Assembly: GCA_039566865.1 (NCBI GenBank)
Contig: CM076947.1
Location: 23,003,501 to 23,067,500 of the forward strand
Direction of reading: 5' to 3'
Length of the DNA stretch: 64,000 bases
Origin: Aurelia coerulea
Lineage: Eukaryota; Cnidaria; Scyphozoa; Semaeostomeae; Ulmaridae
Shown: positions 33,801-44,765 of the stretch, one piece after another
How positions within the stretch are numbered: the first letter of the stretch is position 1
Layout of the letters: each line of letters starts with the position of its first letter
Position numbers and translations under genes: made by a program
Notes under the pieces: model-generated
The model's database searches: none
What the model was told of the DNA's origin: nothing
What the model saw: the letters and a program-made list of their open reading frames with translations, nothing else

Positions 33801-35411
33801 GGGGGTAATGAAGGCTGTCAGGCGTCTACTCTCTTCTTTCACAAAGCCCTGATGGTAGGCCTTTCCTTGGTCTAATACAGAGAACCACTTGTTACCCCCA
33901 AGGTTTTCCAGGGTGTCCTTAACCCTTGGCAATGGGTGTCGGTCTTGAATAGTTCGTTGATTTAATTGACGGTAGTCAACGCAGAGGCGTAGGGTGCCAT
34001 CTTTTTTGCGAACACACACAACAGGGCTTGAGTAGTTGGAATTTGAGCGCGTTATAAAACCTTTGTTGAGGAGGTCCTCAATGTGTTGTTTCACTTCAGG
34101 ATATAGAGGTTTGGGTATAGATGTATATGTCTTTTGGACTGGGGTTTTATCATTAAGATCAATTGTCATTTGTAGCTCTTTCGCACATCTTAAATCGTCT
34201 TCTCCCGAAGAAAATGTGTCTTGCTCCTGAATTAGAAGGTTTTCAGCATTTTTTCTTTGGTCTACAGTAAGGTTACTTAGGTCAAATTGATTCAAAAATG
34301 AAGAGTGCTCTGCAGAATTTACATCAATAGCACTTGTTTTGACACCTTCATTTTGCTTGTGACTTCCTGTAGGAATACTTTTGGCTTCTTCAGTGTCACT
34401 TTTTAATTTTACTGCCAAAGTTGTTATGGAGGTAGTCAATTCTAACCGTCCCAAGAGAGTTCTTCCTTGCAGGGAAATAGGATGATTGGTTGTGTTCTCT
34501 ATTTCCAATTTAATTCTATTTGATGCACCCCTGGAGATTTGTAATAACATCTGTGACAGCTCTAAACCTGGGGGCAAAGTATCACTTTCTTCTGGTTCAA
34601 AAATAACAGGTGTTTTCGCCTCCGCGGTATACGAATTAGTGCGACAATTAATCACAGATTTTTGTTTAGCTGGTATTGTCACTGTTCTTTTGGGTGACTT
34701 CACTGTACTAAGAAATTCATCTTGAATGGCCAAACATTCAATCAAGTTTTCAATATCTTCAGGCTCATTGTTAGGAAAAATTGAAGACATTACCTCCAAA
34801 AGATTACTTGAAATCAGATCATTGTCTACTGTTTTGTTTTGCTTGACAAAATCAATCATAGACTCTCTCCTCACAATTTCCTCAATCACATTGTACCCCA
34901 AAATTGGTCTGGTAAGCATGGAATTTGTCACCAGAAATGGTACCAAAACTCCTGGGTTGTTATTGTTGCACACTTTAAACTCAATTTCAACATATCCAGA
35001 GTAGGGAATTGAAGAATTATTAGCTGCACGCAAGTCCAGTTCAATTTCTTCACCAAGAAGTTCTTTCAGATTTTTAACTTCAAGTTCAGAAAAATTATCA
35101 ATCAGATATTGTTGAGACAAGATTGAAATTTGTGAACCAGTGTCCCATAAAACATGTGCTGTGTTTTCATTCAGTAAACATTCAACCAAACATTTTTCAC
35201 CAACAAGTTTGATAATTTTGGAATATTTTTGTGGAGTAATGTGGCTAACAAAAGCTGTTTTGACTGTTTTTGTATCTTCAACACTCACAGCAAGAGATTT
35301 GATTGCTCCACATAAAACTTTATGGTCTTGCCAATGTCTTATTTGACATCTCTTACCACAATAATAGACTGTTTCACAACTGCTACATTTAAAAGAAGAT
35401 TCTGGCTCCAA
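30813..35411 (-). CDS. Pol polyprotein: MYND finger, protease, RT, RNase H, integrase
   Basis: 1532 codons from the first Met, but the frame is open upstream to the overlap with gag (35474). At the start lies a MYND-type finger: HCNFC upstream of the Met, then [14 protein letters not shown] and [12 protein letters not shown]. The aspartic protease has DTGS at residues 90-93. Reverse transcriptase has YLDD at 576-579. RNase H has [16 protein letters not shown] near 750. Integrase has H1019, H1024, C1055 and C1057 (C-x-C rather than the usual C-x2-C), then D1086, D1145 and E1181 with the DD35E spacing. A GPY/F-type module ([17 protein letters not shown]) follows; no chromodomain is evident. Confidence 0.94.
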   Translation of the reverse strand: MEPESSFKCSSCETVYYCGKRCQIRHWQDHKVLCGAIKSLAVSVEDTKTVKTAFVSHITPQKYSKIIKLVGEKCLVECLLNENTAHVLWDTGSQISILSQQYLIDNFSELEVKNLKELLGEEIELDLRAANNSSIPYSGYVEIEFKVCNNNNPGVLVPFLVTNSMLTRPILGYNVIEEIVRRESMIDFVKQNKTVDNDLISSNLLEVMSSIFPNNEPEDIENLIECLAIQDEFLSTVKSPKRTVTIPAKQKSVINCRTNSYTAEAKTPVIFEPEESDTLPPGLELSQMLLQISRGASNRIKLEIENTTNHPISLQGRTLLGRLELTTSITTLAVKLKSDTEEAKSIPTGSHKQNEGVKTSAIDVNSAEHSSFLNQFDLSNLTVDQRKNAENLLIQEQDTFSSGEDDLRCAKELQMTIDLNDKTPVQKTYTSIPKPLYPEVKQHIEDLLNKGFITRSNSNYSSPVVCVRKKDGTLRLCVDYRQLNQRTIQDRHPLPRVKDTLENLGGNKWFSVLDQGKAYHQGFVKEESRRLTAFITPWGLYEWVRIPFGLTNSPGCFQRYMEQCVEGLRDTICVPYLDDLIVFSSDFNSHLNHLKQVFERLRDHGIKLKPKKCDMFKNEVNYLGHIVSEQGYRTDDSNIKVINALKDFVPKTVGDVRRVLGLLNYYRKYIKNFAQIAKPLFELTQKSKEDCFKNLQDGRKQKGQQAKQNQVSSKQPVQWQGHHQKALLHLLDCLAKPPILAYPDYDLPFTLHTDASNAGLGAVLYQRQDSKMRVIAYASRTLTTTERNYNLHAGKLEFLALKWAICEQFRDILYHAKSFTVYTDNNPLTYVLTSAKLNATTQRWVSELAEFNFNIKYRPGKSNIDADFLSRMPLNMDEYIPQCTEELATNVLQATVSANCEQRKGEVAWVSALSAKSDNFDLQEQELLDPKSRQRFDVRDIVQAQEEDRVISLIRKFKLGGKKPSPIERKQLVPLAKSLLREWDKLFLDADNILRRKTNETNQIVLPKKFHSMIYRELHDEMGHLGCERVFQLATQRFYWPRMRADIEYYTTKVCRCLKQKRPAITTHAPMQSITTSQPFELVAIDFLHLEKSSGGYEYVLIIMDHFTRFAQGYATKDKSASTVAKRLYDDFILRFGFPARIHHDQGGEFENNLAQSLEQLCGIRHSRTTPYHPQGNGQVERFNKTLIAMLKTLPESTKSHWKDHLNKMIHAYNCTRHASTGYSPFYLLFGRSPRLPVDVMFKTKQAAHQKDQPKYPDYVKTWKRVMREAYDIASKRATESQSKSKVRYDQGIHHTVLEPGDRVLVRNLRERGGPGKLRSHWESKIHYVVKRLSDDSPVYQVLPEGTKDIPPRTLHRNLLLPCDDLPVEAPVLPNKKRSIRARKRRNARPWTTNEDANHQQSDQDDDDDIILSFNQPILHPTALSPESHHFQGDNQIAQTVDDRNSTEYPSQGSEEEITPQISEENTVDSPFQSPEKTLPSRPQRIRRPPDVLQYAHLGQPQSFPLCNMIQPRWMPYPPNAYYYYWPLPRVL

Positions 35412-35458
35412 AACTTTAGTACAAAAGTTACAGTGTTGTTTTGGGGATTGATTTTCAG

Positions 35459-36826
35459 CTAAACTGCTCCCCCCTGGCCTAGCTGTTGGCGGTTTCCCTG
35501 GCGCTTTGCTTTCTTACAGCCTCTGGCAAAATGCTCTTCTGAACCACAAATAAAGCAATGAATGCATTGTTTTTCTTTGCCCTGGGAAATACAGGTTTGG
35601 CAGGCTGATTTTCTTGCATAATTTGGTTGGTTTGATGACTGATTGGCTTGCGGTTTGGGCTTATGATTTTCTTTCAAAAGATTTACATCAGCTTGGAGAG
35701 CTTCAATAGCTGCCAAAATTTTATCATTTTTTCCTTTTGAGTCTGTACCTGGCTGTTTTGCAGAATTTTCTACACCAAGGTTGACATTTACTGGCTTAGA
35801 AATTTTCTTTTTGGCTCCCAATTTTGACATTCTTTCATTTTCAGAGGACATTGCCAAATTTACTTCTCTAATGAGTTGCTCATCAGGCAAATTTTGTTGT
35901 TGTAAAATAGGTCTTAACCTTGTTCTAATTGCTTCATCAATTAGTCCAGTTTCAATAGTATTAATCAATACACTTTGAACCAAATTTTGATCATATTGAA
36001 TGGTGGAACCTGGTTCTTGACTGGAAGACAAAACTTGCTGCCTTAATTTCAGGGCTCTCATCACAAAATTGAGGGGGGTTTCATTGCTTTCTTGAGCACA
36101 GTTAGCTAGTTCTTTGTATGCTTCACTAGCAGATTTCTCACAGTAATGGCTCCTTAGAATAATTCTCAGCTGAGACAAAGAGAGTGACTGGATGCTCTCC
36201 AAATAGGATCTTAAGTGCAGAGTTGGGGCAACTGAATTTATAACCCCATCAACAATATCTGCTTCAGAATATCCTTTTTGAAGTGCACTCTCAATCTGTT
36301 TGTTCAGGCTAGAGTATGGCAATCTATTCTTTTCATTTGTGATGGTGCCTGAAATCTTAAAATCTTTAATTCTGATTATGTTTTGAGGGCCTACTGTAAT
36401 TCCAGCCCCTGTTTGTGTCACTGGCTTACCTCCAGAGCTTGATTTGCTGAGGCTCAAAAACTTATTTTCAGCTTCTTTCATTTTTTTCTCCTGCACTTCA
36501 AGCATATCTTGAAATGCCTTTTGCATGTTTTCGAATTCTTCTTTAGCTGCTTTTAATAAACTAATATCTTCTTCATCCTCATCTTCCAACAAAGGCATAT
36601 CTTCCATAATAATCTTTTGTAGGCCTAGCAACAAGGCTTCACCATTTTCTCCAGCTGCTTGGCTTTCTATCTCTGTCTGAATTCTTTGGATGGTCTTTCT
36701 CTTCGCTTCACCCAACACTACTGCATTCTCTATTTTCAAATACGTCATTACTGTAACAAGCTTCTCTCCTGACAATTCATACAATTTACCCTCCAGCAAC
36801 AACTGTAATTCCTCCATTTTTGCCAC
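35459..36826 (-). CDS. Gag
   Basis: 455 codons from ATG at 36826 to TAG at 35459. The N-terminal third is acidic and helical, the middle has a capsid-like fold pattern ([16 protein letters not shown] and neighbours), and the C-terminus has a zinc knuckle [14 protein letters not shown] (C-x2-C-x4-H-x4-C) with basic flanks. Pol overlaps its last codons in the -1 frame. Confidence 0.92.
   Translation of the reverse strand: MAKMEELQLLLEGKLYELSGEKLVTVMTYLKIENAVVLGEAKRKTIQRIQTEIESQAAGENGEALLLGLQKIIMEDMPLLEDEDEEDISLLKAAKEEFENMQKAFQDMLEVQEKKMKEAENKFLSLSKSSSGGKPVTQTGAGITVGPQNIIRIKDFKISGTITNEKNRLPYSSLNKQIESALQKGYSEADIVDGVINSVAPTLHLRSYLESIQSLSLSQLRIILRSHYCEKSASEAYKELANCAQESNETPLNFVMRALKLRQQVLSSSQEPGSTIQYDQNLVQSVLINTIETGLIDEAIRTRLRPILQQQNLPDEQLIREVNLAMSSENERMSKLGAKKKISKPVNVNLGVENSAKQPGTDSKGKNDKILAAIEALQADVNLLKENHKPKPQANQSSNQPNYARKSACQTCISQGKEKQCIHCFICGSEEHFARGCKKAKRQGNRQQLGQGGAV
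35468..35474 (-). promoter_or_regulatory. Probable -1 ribosomal frameshift site between gag and pol
   Basis: The minus strand has G GGG GGA in the gag frame, three codons before the gag stop, a canonical X-XXY-YYZ slippery heptamer. A -1 slip enters the pol frame, which is open from here through the MYND finger. A downstream RNA structure was not assessed. Confidence 0.7.
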
Positions 36827-36967
36827 TGCCTGTAAAATTGTATTCTTCTCAGCTTTTAAACTTTAACAACAAACACGTCTCGAATGCACGAAGGGCGAAG
36901 TAGTCTGTCAAAACTGCATCACAAAGTAAACATCACTTCAGTCAGCTGCCAGCAACAGAGGAACTAC

Positions 36968-36979
36968 CCTCTGCTACCA
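36968..36979 (-). other. Primer-binding site, initiator tRNA-Met
   Basis: On the minus strand TGGTAGCAGAGG starts three bases after the 5' LTR and complements the 3' end CCUCUGCUACCA of metazoan initiator Met tRNA. Confidence 0.88.
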
Positions 36980-36982
36980 AAA

Positions 36983-37304
36983 TGTTAAAAGGCGGTAGTT
37001 CCGGCCGAAGCCTTGCTAGGTCAACACGATTTAAAACACGATTTATAGTTTCAGTTTGATCTCCAATAAAAACTTTATACGCAGTGGAATATTAAAGCTT
37101 GTTTCTTATTAGGCCGAAATCATAAGAATATCACAAGAACGAGCACGCGGCCTCGTGCGCAGATCTAGGGACCTAGGGGCGAATGTCTCGTTTTGATATT
37201 GGCCTCGAATTGCTTCGAGTTGCGAGCGGGAAACTTAAAACTTAAAACTATTTAAAATAAATCTAAATAAATAATATTTGCAAAGTCTTAATCGTATCAT
37301 CACA
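36983..37304 (-). repeat. 5' LTR
   Basis: 322 bp, same ends as the other LTR. The promoter and polyadenylation signals of the element should lie here; AATAAA occurs within it but was not resolved further. Confidence 0.95.
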
Positions 37305-37435
37305 CAGTTATATCAGGCTATATGAAGATATCTAGATTTGTGAGTAAGGAAATGGATTATATGATTACTAATATGTACAATTCAGCTAGATTTAAAATCA
37401 AACTCAAAATTGAATGCCCCAGCAGGGAAACAATT

Positions 37436-37880
37436 GAATTTAAGCTGGGAAGAACGTTTAACTCTTTTATGTATGAGAAATTTGACATTTGATATATAAG
37501 AAAATTGAAATGCATAATAGATGTTCTAATTTTGATTGCTTTTAATAAACCTTGGATTCACTTAATCCCCGAAAGACTTGAATTTAAGCTGGGAAGAGCG
37601 TTTATGTATGAGAAATTTGACATTTAAGATAGAAGAAATTTGAAATGGGTACCAGATGTTCTAATTTTGATTGCTTTAAATAAACCTTTGGATTCACTTA
37701 ATTCCCGAAAGACTTGAATTTAAGCTAGGAAGAGCGTTTTTGTATGAGAAATTTGACATTTGAAATGCGTACTAAGAAATTTGAAATGATTCACTTAATC
37801 ACTGTAGATGTTTGTAATTTTGATTGGAAATAAATCTTTTAAAAACCCGCATATAAACCCCTTTGGATTCACTTAATCCA
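37436..37880. repeat. About 140-bp tandem repeat, three copies and a remnant
   Basis: Units start GAATTTAAGCTGGGAAGA at 37436, 37580 and 37716 and share GTATGAGAAATTTGACATTT and GGATTCACTTAAT. The last unit is partly deleted. Confidence 0.82.
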
Positions 37881-38470
37881 ATTCAAGGAAGGTTCTTATC
37901 TTAAAAAAAGTTAAATATACACTACTGGCTGGTAATATGTGGCAAATATTACAAGAAATTTAGCTAAATACTTAAGTAGATACAACGCATTAAATAAAAA
38001 AATCCTTATATGAATGGACTGGATACAGATAAGGCCAGGTAGATATGGTTGTTCTTTACAAAATTGTGTCATGATGATGAGTATGTGAAAACCTTGTTTT
38101 CTTATGTTTGGCCTAAATTCCCGAAGATATGTAATTGATTCTTTTCATAAGAACCTATTTTAGAACCTTGCATCCTGTTTTTAAGAATAGTATCATATGC
38201 ATAAGAACCTAAACAGGGTGATTTCAAAATGTAAGGTTCTCATATGCGGGTTTTTACTGTAGGTTAGTTTCTATGAACAAAATATCTCTCAAAAACTTGA
38301 GTTCAAGCAGTTACGCTCTTCAATAAGGAACTTCAAAATCAAAACACCCCTGTCTTGGTTTTACAGCAGATAGACAAGAAGATTTATGAGAGAAAATTTA
38401 CGAAAAATGCAACTGCCCGAAAAGAATCCAATGCGGTAAATTAGACATAAGGTAGAAATCGGTAACATAC
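37881..38470. other. Intron with one end of a TA-flanked element
   Basis: GCGGGTTTTTACTGTA near 38247-38263 matches the terminus of the element at 11467; ACCCGCATATAAACC near 37845 may be its decayed partner. Otherwise nothing. Confidence 0.4.
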
Positions 38471-38522
38471 CTGGGCCCTTGCTTTCTCTTTCTGGTACCT
38501 TGCCATCTGCTTTTCGCGTTTT
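38471..38522 (-). CDS. ZFC3H1: ZFC3H1 exon 7 (small; reading frame uncertain)
   Basis: Donor CCCAG/GTATGT at 38470 is strong. Acceptors are TTCAG at 38523 or TTTTCAG six bases earlier. Joined directly to exon 6 the frame would read KTRKADGKVPERES. In another frame the same bases read KREKQMARYQKEKARAQ, a much better start for the coiled coil of exon 8. The second reading needs two leftover bases from upstream, so a small exon or a different splice site between exons 6 and 7 may have been missed. Confidence 0.55.
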
Positions 38523-39083
38523 CTGAACCTGAAAATTTATGGCAATATAAAAAACTACTTGGTGTGCATTCTAATTTGATACAGAATGTATTCCATGGGC
38601 GGGTCAATTTAATTAACTCTTTCATGCAATATGACAGAAGACCGTTGTTTTTTCTATCAAATCTTAAAACCTAAAACTACAAACTACAATTCAACTGTGC
38701 CAATCATAGCGGCAAAAGACACAAGGTCATCAAGTTTCCACTATGACTCGCACAAAGACTGTGGTGGGGCTCGCGTTAGTCCTTTCTATGAAGGAGAAGG
38801 CTGCTAAATATGACTAAGCGTTGTAACGCACAGAGCCAAAACAAATACAAAATGCTCAAAGATTTCAACGTGTATTTTAGGCCAAAGTCCCACTGTTAGC
38901 AAGAATTGATAATTCGTAATATTCACAGTGTCTGAAACCGATCTTCTTTGAGCTGCAAGACTTCGTTCTTTGGATATTAAATCAAAGTTTTAAAGAAGAA
39001 ATAAAACAAATATAATTTTTGTTATATTGTACAAACAATTGTTTCTCGTCATCCATAACTAATCGTCGGTGAGCAAGAATATA
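38523..39083. other. Intron, mostly unrecognised
   Basis: GCCAATCATAGCGGCAAAAG near 38699 recurs in near-identical form near 48293, so part of this stretch is an unnamed interspersed repeat. Confidence 0.4.
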
Positions 39084-39689
39084 CCGGGTGCGCAAAAATA
39101 AACTATGCACGTTTGGCAGGCCACAATAAATCGTACACTAGACCGATTTTGAAGATTTATGATTTAATCTGTAGCAGAAAGCCTGAATTATATACTGGGA
39201 TTTTTTGCAATTTTTTACATTTTCAATTTTTAGAGCTAGAAGCGAGTTTCTTAAAATTTTAGTTTTCGAAAACACTGAAAACGATAAAAAAACATCGATC
39301 AAGCTTTCCAAAGAATCGATATAAATGATATAAATGGACAAAGAGAGAACTTGTTCGTGGTGATTTGCGATTTAGAAATCGATTAATTGTAATCTGCTGC
39401 ACGAGAGTTCGTACCAAACCCCAAAATCACCTTGAATACGTTTTCTCTTTGTTCATTCATGTTGAGTCTTTTGATCGACGTTTTTTGATCGTTTTCAGTA
39501 TTTTCGAGAAGTAAAATTTTAAGAAACTCGCTTCTAGCTCTAAAAACTGAAAACGGAAAAATTTGCAAAAAGTCCCAGAATCTAATTCAGGCTTTCTGCT
39601 AAAGATTAAGTCATAAATCTTCAAAATCGATCCAGTGTACGATTTATTATGGCCTGCCAAACGTGCATAGTTTATTTTGGCGCACCCGG
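39084..39689. mobile_element. TA-flanked foldback element, CCGGGTGCGC termini
   Basis: Termini CCGGGTGCGCAAAAATAAAC and GTTTATTTTGGCGCACCCGG are flanked by TA. The matching runs almost through the whole 606 bp, so the element is one long hairpin. A sister copy lies at 46246. Confidence 0.82.
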
Positions 39690-39771
39690 TATTATCTCAT
39701 TTTTCGGGTTTATTTCTTTATTTGTAATTTGAAGTGCATTGTAGATAATCCAAAAACACAAACAAACGCAC

Positions 39772-39930
39772 CTGTGGTCCATGCCTTGCTTCTCTCAGCA
39801 GGTCATTGATTGCACCAAACATGAAATCTGAATTTGATCCATTATTATCATCATCATCATCATAATTATCATCGTCATTGTCATCTGAATCTGACTCCTG
39901 ACCAATCTGAATGATGACTTTCTCATGATG
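39772..39930 (-). CDS. ZFC3H1: ZFC3H1 exon 6, acidic
   Basis: Acceptor GCAATAG at 39931 and donor CACAG/GTGCGT at 39771 bound 159 nt, 53 codons, phase 0. It reads HEKVIIQIGQESDSDDND, then an Asp run, then FMFGAINDLLREARHG. The pattern of a short beta-like block, an acidic stretch and 'F(G)...L.EAR' fits the region before the coiled coil in ZFC3H1. Confidence 0.78.
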
Positions 39931-40076
39931 CTATTGCAAAGAAAACATGAAATAAAGTTGCTGCAAAAACACAGAATCACCTGAAATTTTCCGCAGAAAA
40001 CAGAATCACACTCATCCCTGATACACCTCAATGATCCTTTTTCAAAATCCCTCAATACCATGGCTGACCGGACATA

Positions 40077-41231
40077 CAGGGTGTCCCAAAAAATTGTTCG
40101 ACGTTTGATTAAATATTAAACTAGATATAACATCAGTCAGCGACTGCCGATTAGTATTTGTACCAAATGCGACTGTAGCGAGGTCAATTTTATAGAAAAT
40201 AATTGAATGATTATCGCTAAGGAAACGTGTAATACGTTTGAATTTACAGTTGGGTAATGGTTCAAAAGGTAAATGATTTAGGATATTGAGTTAATCTCCT
40301 CCGCCGGTTTCTAGTTCCTGAGTCGAAGGCTCTTGGTTCCGTAGTTCTGTAGTCCATGGTTCCGTGGTCCGTAATATTGAGTTCTGCATTGTCAGAAATA
40401 AACCTTTGTCGTCCATTGACGTAGTTAGGTAGTTAAGTAGGAAGGAAGAACTCATTATCTTTTGTTGGAGAACGTTTGTTGTCGTTTGCTGGATAAATGC
40501 TCAAAAGCCGCGAGCCCGCGAACAGCAGGCAGGCTAATTTCGCTCGCTGAGTGAAGAAGAATAGTAATGCTGCCAGGCAGCAAAAATTACGAAATATTGA
40601 ACGGGCTTCATGGTAAGATAACCATATTGCTAAGACTTTAAATTAATTTTAGACACCAGAAGCTAGCAAATCGGCTACATATTTAAGGAGTTACGAGCTT
40701 TTAAGTTCAAGTTTGTGCGAAAGCTGAAACCAGACACCCTTAAATTGCATATTTTGTGAAAGTAGAATCTCGTCTATTCAAAGCAAATCAAATGGAATTT
40801 AAAAAGCACTTTCGATAAACTAGCTTTCTCTAACATTGAATCAAAGTTATGGATGCTTGGAGGAATCCTGTTGAGCACAATTTGGAATGGCCCCGGCTCT
40901 CATCGATTAAGTTTTCATTCCATGTTTTGGATACTTGCATTTTTAAGTAAATTTTGGCAACGGTAAAACACTGGACAGTCTTTTATTATCTCGAATTTGG
41001 GACGTCTTTTTGAAAAACAAGTCAGTTAGGGGCGTCTGGTTTCAGCTTTTGCACAAAACTTGAACTTCAAACGCTTGTAACTCCGAGAATTCTTAGCGGA
41101 TTCGCAAGATTCTGGTGTCAAAAATAAATTCAAAATCTTAGGAGCGTGGTTATCTAGCCAGGAGCCTGTACATTTTATCGTTATTTCTTAATATTTAATC
41201 AAACGTAGAACAATTTTTCTGGGACACCCTG
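40077..41231. mobile_element. TA-flanked element, CAGGGTGTCCC termini
   Basis: Termini CAGGGTGTCCCAAAAAATTG and CAATTTTTCTGGGACACCCTG are flanked by TA (40075-40076 and 41232-41233). An inner inverted repeat pairs AAGCTGAAACCAGACACC (about 40723) with GGCGTCTGGTTTCAGCTT (about 41030). 1155 bp, no transposase frame. The CAGGGTGTCCC end is typical of mariner-like elements. Confidence 0.8.
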
Positions 41232-41233
41232 TA

Positions 41234-41644
41234 TGTCTTGATAATATAACAAAGCTTCAACTCTGTGTCAAATCTCTTCGTGTTAAAGACAACAAAGTTG
41301 CTTACTTTGGAATGTTGTTGGAAGCAATTCAACTGCTATGATAACGTATGCATAGTTTGTATTTTGTGCTGTAGTGTAATTTTTGGTTTATATATAGTTC
41401 TATCCGTTAGGGTGGCTTTGCCCTCCCCTCTGGTAAGCGACCGGCTTCCATTTGTTTAGGTTCGTCTCTCGCTGGAGCGGAGGGTGGAGTCTTCCTGAGC
41501 TGAATTTGCACTCGTGGCGCCGTCCTTGACGCATTTTGGATTACATAAAGCGCGGCAATGCTACGAAATTGGATTAACCCGACTTGTGCGCCACATTGAA
41601 AGATCGCCTCAAGTGTAAATGCGGCTTTAGTTTTTTCTTAGTAT
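41234..41644. other. Intron, nothing firmly recognised
   Basis: A GC-richer patch near 41410-41520 may be a retroposon 3' end, but there is no tail or duplication to prove it. Confidence 0.3.
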
Positions 41645-42117
41645 CATAAAATTTATTTCCAATGTAAAGTAATAGTCTATTTGCGATGATGGGTGTGGAG
41701 GCAACTCGATACCGTTATGTTTTTAGCCTCCACTTTTTCACCTGCTTTAAATATTAGTGATACATAAAAAACACTGAAGAAGATTTTTATCGAAACGTTT
41801 GTAACAATAACAGTTGTGTTTTGATATGAAAAAAACTTTATTTCATCTTTCATTCGACTGCCTTTCAAACCCTCTTAAATTTATGAATATTTGGAAGGCA
41901 GTCGAATGAAAGATAAAAGATGATATAAAGTTTTTTACATCAAAACACAACTGTTATTATTACAAACGTTTCGATAAAAATCTTCCTCAATGTTTTTTTA
42001 TATACTAATATTTAAAGCAGGTGAAAAAGTGGAAGCTAAAAACATAACGGTATCGAGTTGCCTCTACACCCAACATCGCAAATATACTATTACTTTACAT
42101 TGGAAATAAATTTACGC
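41645..42117. repeat. 470-bp palindrome
   Basis: Arms (about 41645-41868 and 41888-42117) share TTATTTCCAATGTAAAGTAA, GGCAACTCGATACCG and CAGTCGAATGAAAG in opposite orientation. Confidence 0.78.
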
Positions 42118-42132
42118 TTCTAAGAAACCAAA

Positions 42133-42381
42133 ATGGGCTTTAAGATTTCGACATTATCTTACGCTGAGGTAATAAAAACATGTCTTACCTCAATTGGAGG
42201 TGGAATTCTGTCAATCATTAAAGGTCTTGACTTCTTCAATATTTCAGAATTGGAATTGACACGTGATAAAGATTTTACTGCAACTGCTGTATGCTTTAAC
42301 GGCATTTCTTTGGAAGCTGCTACCGTAGAGGTTCCAGAGCTTTCAACTGACCTTTGGGGTGATAAGGATGGGCTTTGTTGA
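42133..42381 (+). other. Unrecognised 82-codon open frame
   Basis: ATG at 42133 (context AAAATGG) to TGA, reading MGFKISTLSYAEVIKTCL and VPELSTDLWGDKDGLC. It has a hydrophobic segment (LTSIGGGILSIIKGL). It lies between a palindrome and a LINE insertion. I recognise no family; it may be a remnant of an element or chance. Confidence 0.2.
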
Positions 42382-42424
42382 TCCTGCTAAGGAATGGATA
42401 TTAAACATTTTTGATTAACAGTGA

Positions 42425-44765
42425 ATTCAGAAATCACTTGCAACCCCAAGGAACCACCATGGATAACTAAAGGAGTTAAAACGGCCATTCGTCGTAAGCA
42501 TCGCCTCTATCGCAATTTCATTAAAATGGGTAGAAAACAGGGAGATCTGGAAGGGGTAAAGGCAGCCCGTCGTGAAGCAGCAAAAACTGTGGCACAGGCG
42601 AAAGAGACTTATTACAAGAGTCTTGGTCAAAAACTATGTGATCCTAATACTGGAATAAAAGCATACTGGGAAACTATCAACAAGATATTGAATAGGAAGA
42701 AAGTTACATGTATTCCCCCACTGCTTGATAATGATATTTTTGTCTCCAATTTTGAACAAAAAGCAAAGCTATTTAATGATCACTTTGTCAAGCAATGTTC
42801 ACTTATTCAGACAGACAGTAGACTACCGGCCACTCTCCCAATGAAAACCAACTGTCGGCTAGAGACTGTGCTCATCTCTGAGGATAAAATCGTCGAATTA
42901 ATCAATCAATTAAATCCTACCAAAGCACATGGTTCTGATGATATATCCATACGTATGTTGAAATTATGTGCCTCGGAATGCAGTAAGCCTTTAAAATTGA
43001 TTTTTGCGAAATTCATTGAGGATGGTCAATACCCAGCAATTTGGAAAAGAGCAAACGTGGTTCCGGTTCATAAGAAAGGTAATCGTCAAGTTATATCGAA
43101 CTACAGGCCTATATCACTTCTACCCATTTGTGGAAAGCTTTTTGAAAAAATTCTTTTTGATGCCATTTACAAGCATCTATCTGATAATGAACTAATATCT
43201 CCCAACCAATCTGGCTTCCGCCCAGGTGATTCTACCATCAACCAATTATTGGCGATAACCCATGAGATATATACTGGCTTTGAGGATCGTATGGAAACGA
43301 GGGCTGTCTTTCTGGATAAATCAAAAGCGTTTGATAGGGTATGGCATGATGGTCTCTTGCTAAAATTGAAATCTAATGGCATCCACGGGCCACTATACTC
43401 ATTGATACAAAATTTTCTTGCTGACAGATATCAACGTGTTGTCTTGAATGGCAAGATGTCTTCTTGGGAGCGAATCGAGGCTGGTGTTCCTCAAGGATCA
43501 GTCCTTGGACCATTGTTTTTCCTCGTTTATATAAACGATTTGGCAGACGGCGTGGCCTCAAAAGTAAAACTTTTTGCAGATGATACTTCTCTTTTTAAGC
43601 GGGTCAGCAACATAAACGGGACAGCTGACGCCCTAAACAATGATTTGTCAGTTATTCAAAACTGGGCTTATAAATGGAAGATGAGCTTCAATCCAGATCC
43701 TTCTAAGCAGGCAAAAGAAGTAATTTTCTCCACAAAAACTTCCAAAAAGCAACACCCCCCTCTGATTTTCAATGATTGCCAACTTGTTTCTGAAGGAAGT
43801 CACAAGCATCTTGGTATGATATTGGACGAAAAACTTAGTTTTACTGAACATGTAAGAGCAGCAATTATTAAGGCCAAGCGAGGGATAGGAATTATCCGAT
43901 TCCTCTCGAAATACGTATCACGAGATGTTCTTGATCAAATGTACAAGCTGTATGTCAGGCCACATCTCGACTATGGCGATGTAATTTACCATGAGCAAAG
44001 CATGCCTCTTTCCCGCAAGCTAGAGTCCACGCAATATCAAGCAGCCTTAGCCGTCAGCGGGGCATGGAGTGGAACTAATACTGACAGATTACTTGAGGAA
44101 CTCGGCTGGGAATCACTCAGTAACAGAAGATGGTATCGAAGGTTGTGCCTCTTTTACAAAATTGTCAATGATCAAACTCCCCAATACTTGAGAGACTGTA
44201 TCCCAGCAAGAAATGACACACAGTATAACTTACGACACCAAAGAGCTTTTAGGGAGGACAAGGTAAATACCACGAGATATTCCAAGAGCTTCTTTCCTTC
44301 TTGTGTAAAAATATGGAATGGCTTAGATTCTGAAATAAGAACCTCTACGACAATATCTCAGTTCAAAAATCATTGATTTCCATTATAAGACCTCAAAAAA
44401 ACCTCATGTATGGAATCACTAACAGCCATGACTCAGCACTCATAACTAGACTTCGCGTTAGGTTTAGTGACCTAAACGAACATAGATTTGAGCACAATTT
44501 TGGCCGCAACAACCCAATGTGTACATGCAATGTGGCAGTGGAATCAATTGCCCATTTCTTCCTGCACTGCCAATCGTACTTACACCATAGGGATATCCTG
44601 CTTGAAGAACTATCTAACATTGTAAACAACGATGTAACTCAATTACCTGATGATCATTTATGTGATTTATTACTTTTTGGTAGCAAAACCTACAACACAA
44701 TAGCCAACAAAATGATTCTACAATGTACTGTCAGGTACATCAAAAACACAAATCGATTTAGATAA
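42425..44765 (+). pseudogene. LINE reverse transcriptase, one frameshift near the end
   Basis: From the truncated start (SEITCNPKEPPWITKGV) the frame is open for 650 codons through NYRPISLLPICGKL, VFLDKSKAFDRVW, GVPQGSVLGPLFF and the catalytic KLFADDTSLF. At about 44372 one missing base creates a stop; the frame resumes at 44373 and ends with the cysteine-histidine cluster CTCNVAVESIAHFFLHC before the stop at 44765. Otherwise intact, so this is a recent insertion. Confidence 0.87.

Larger units (their letters stand above)
29903..37304 (-). mobile_element. Complete Ty3/gypsy LTR retrotransposon
   Basis: A 7.4-kb element with TG...CA LTRs at both ends, a primer-binding site for initiator Met tRNA next to the 5' LTR (right side), gag and pol both open on the minus strand, and a polypurine tract beside the 3' LTR. 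The order protease, reverse transcriptase, RNase H, integrase is that of Ty3/gypsy. No envelope gene. The flanks GCTAG and CAGTT do not match, so no target duplication is visible. It lies in the intron between ZFC3H1 exons 7 and 8, in the same orientation as the gene, and could bring a competing polyadenylation signal. Confidence 0.95.

Noticed and set aside
29903..37304. Endogenous retrovirus with envelope
   Set aside because: There is no envelope frame between integrase and the 3' LTR; the layout is that of a plain Ty3/gypsy element.
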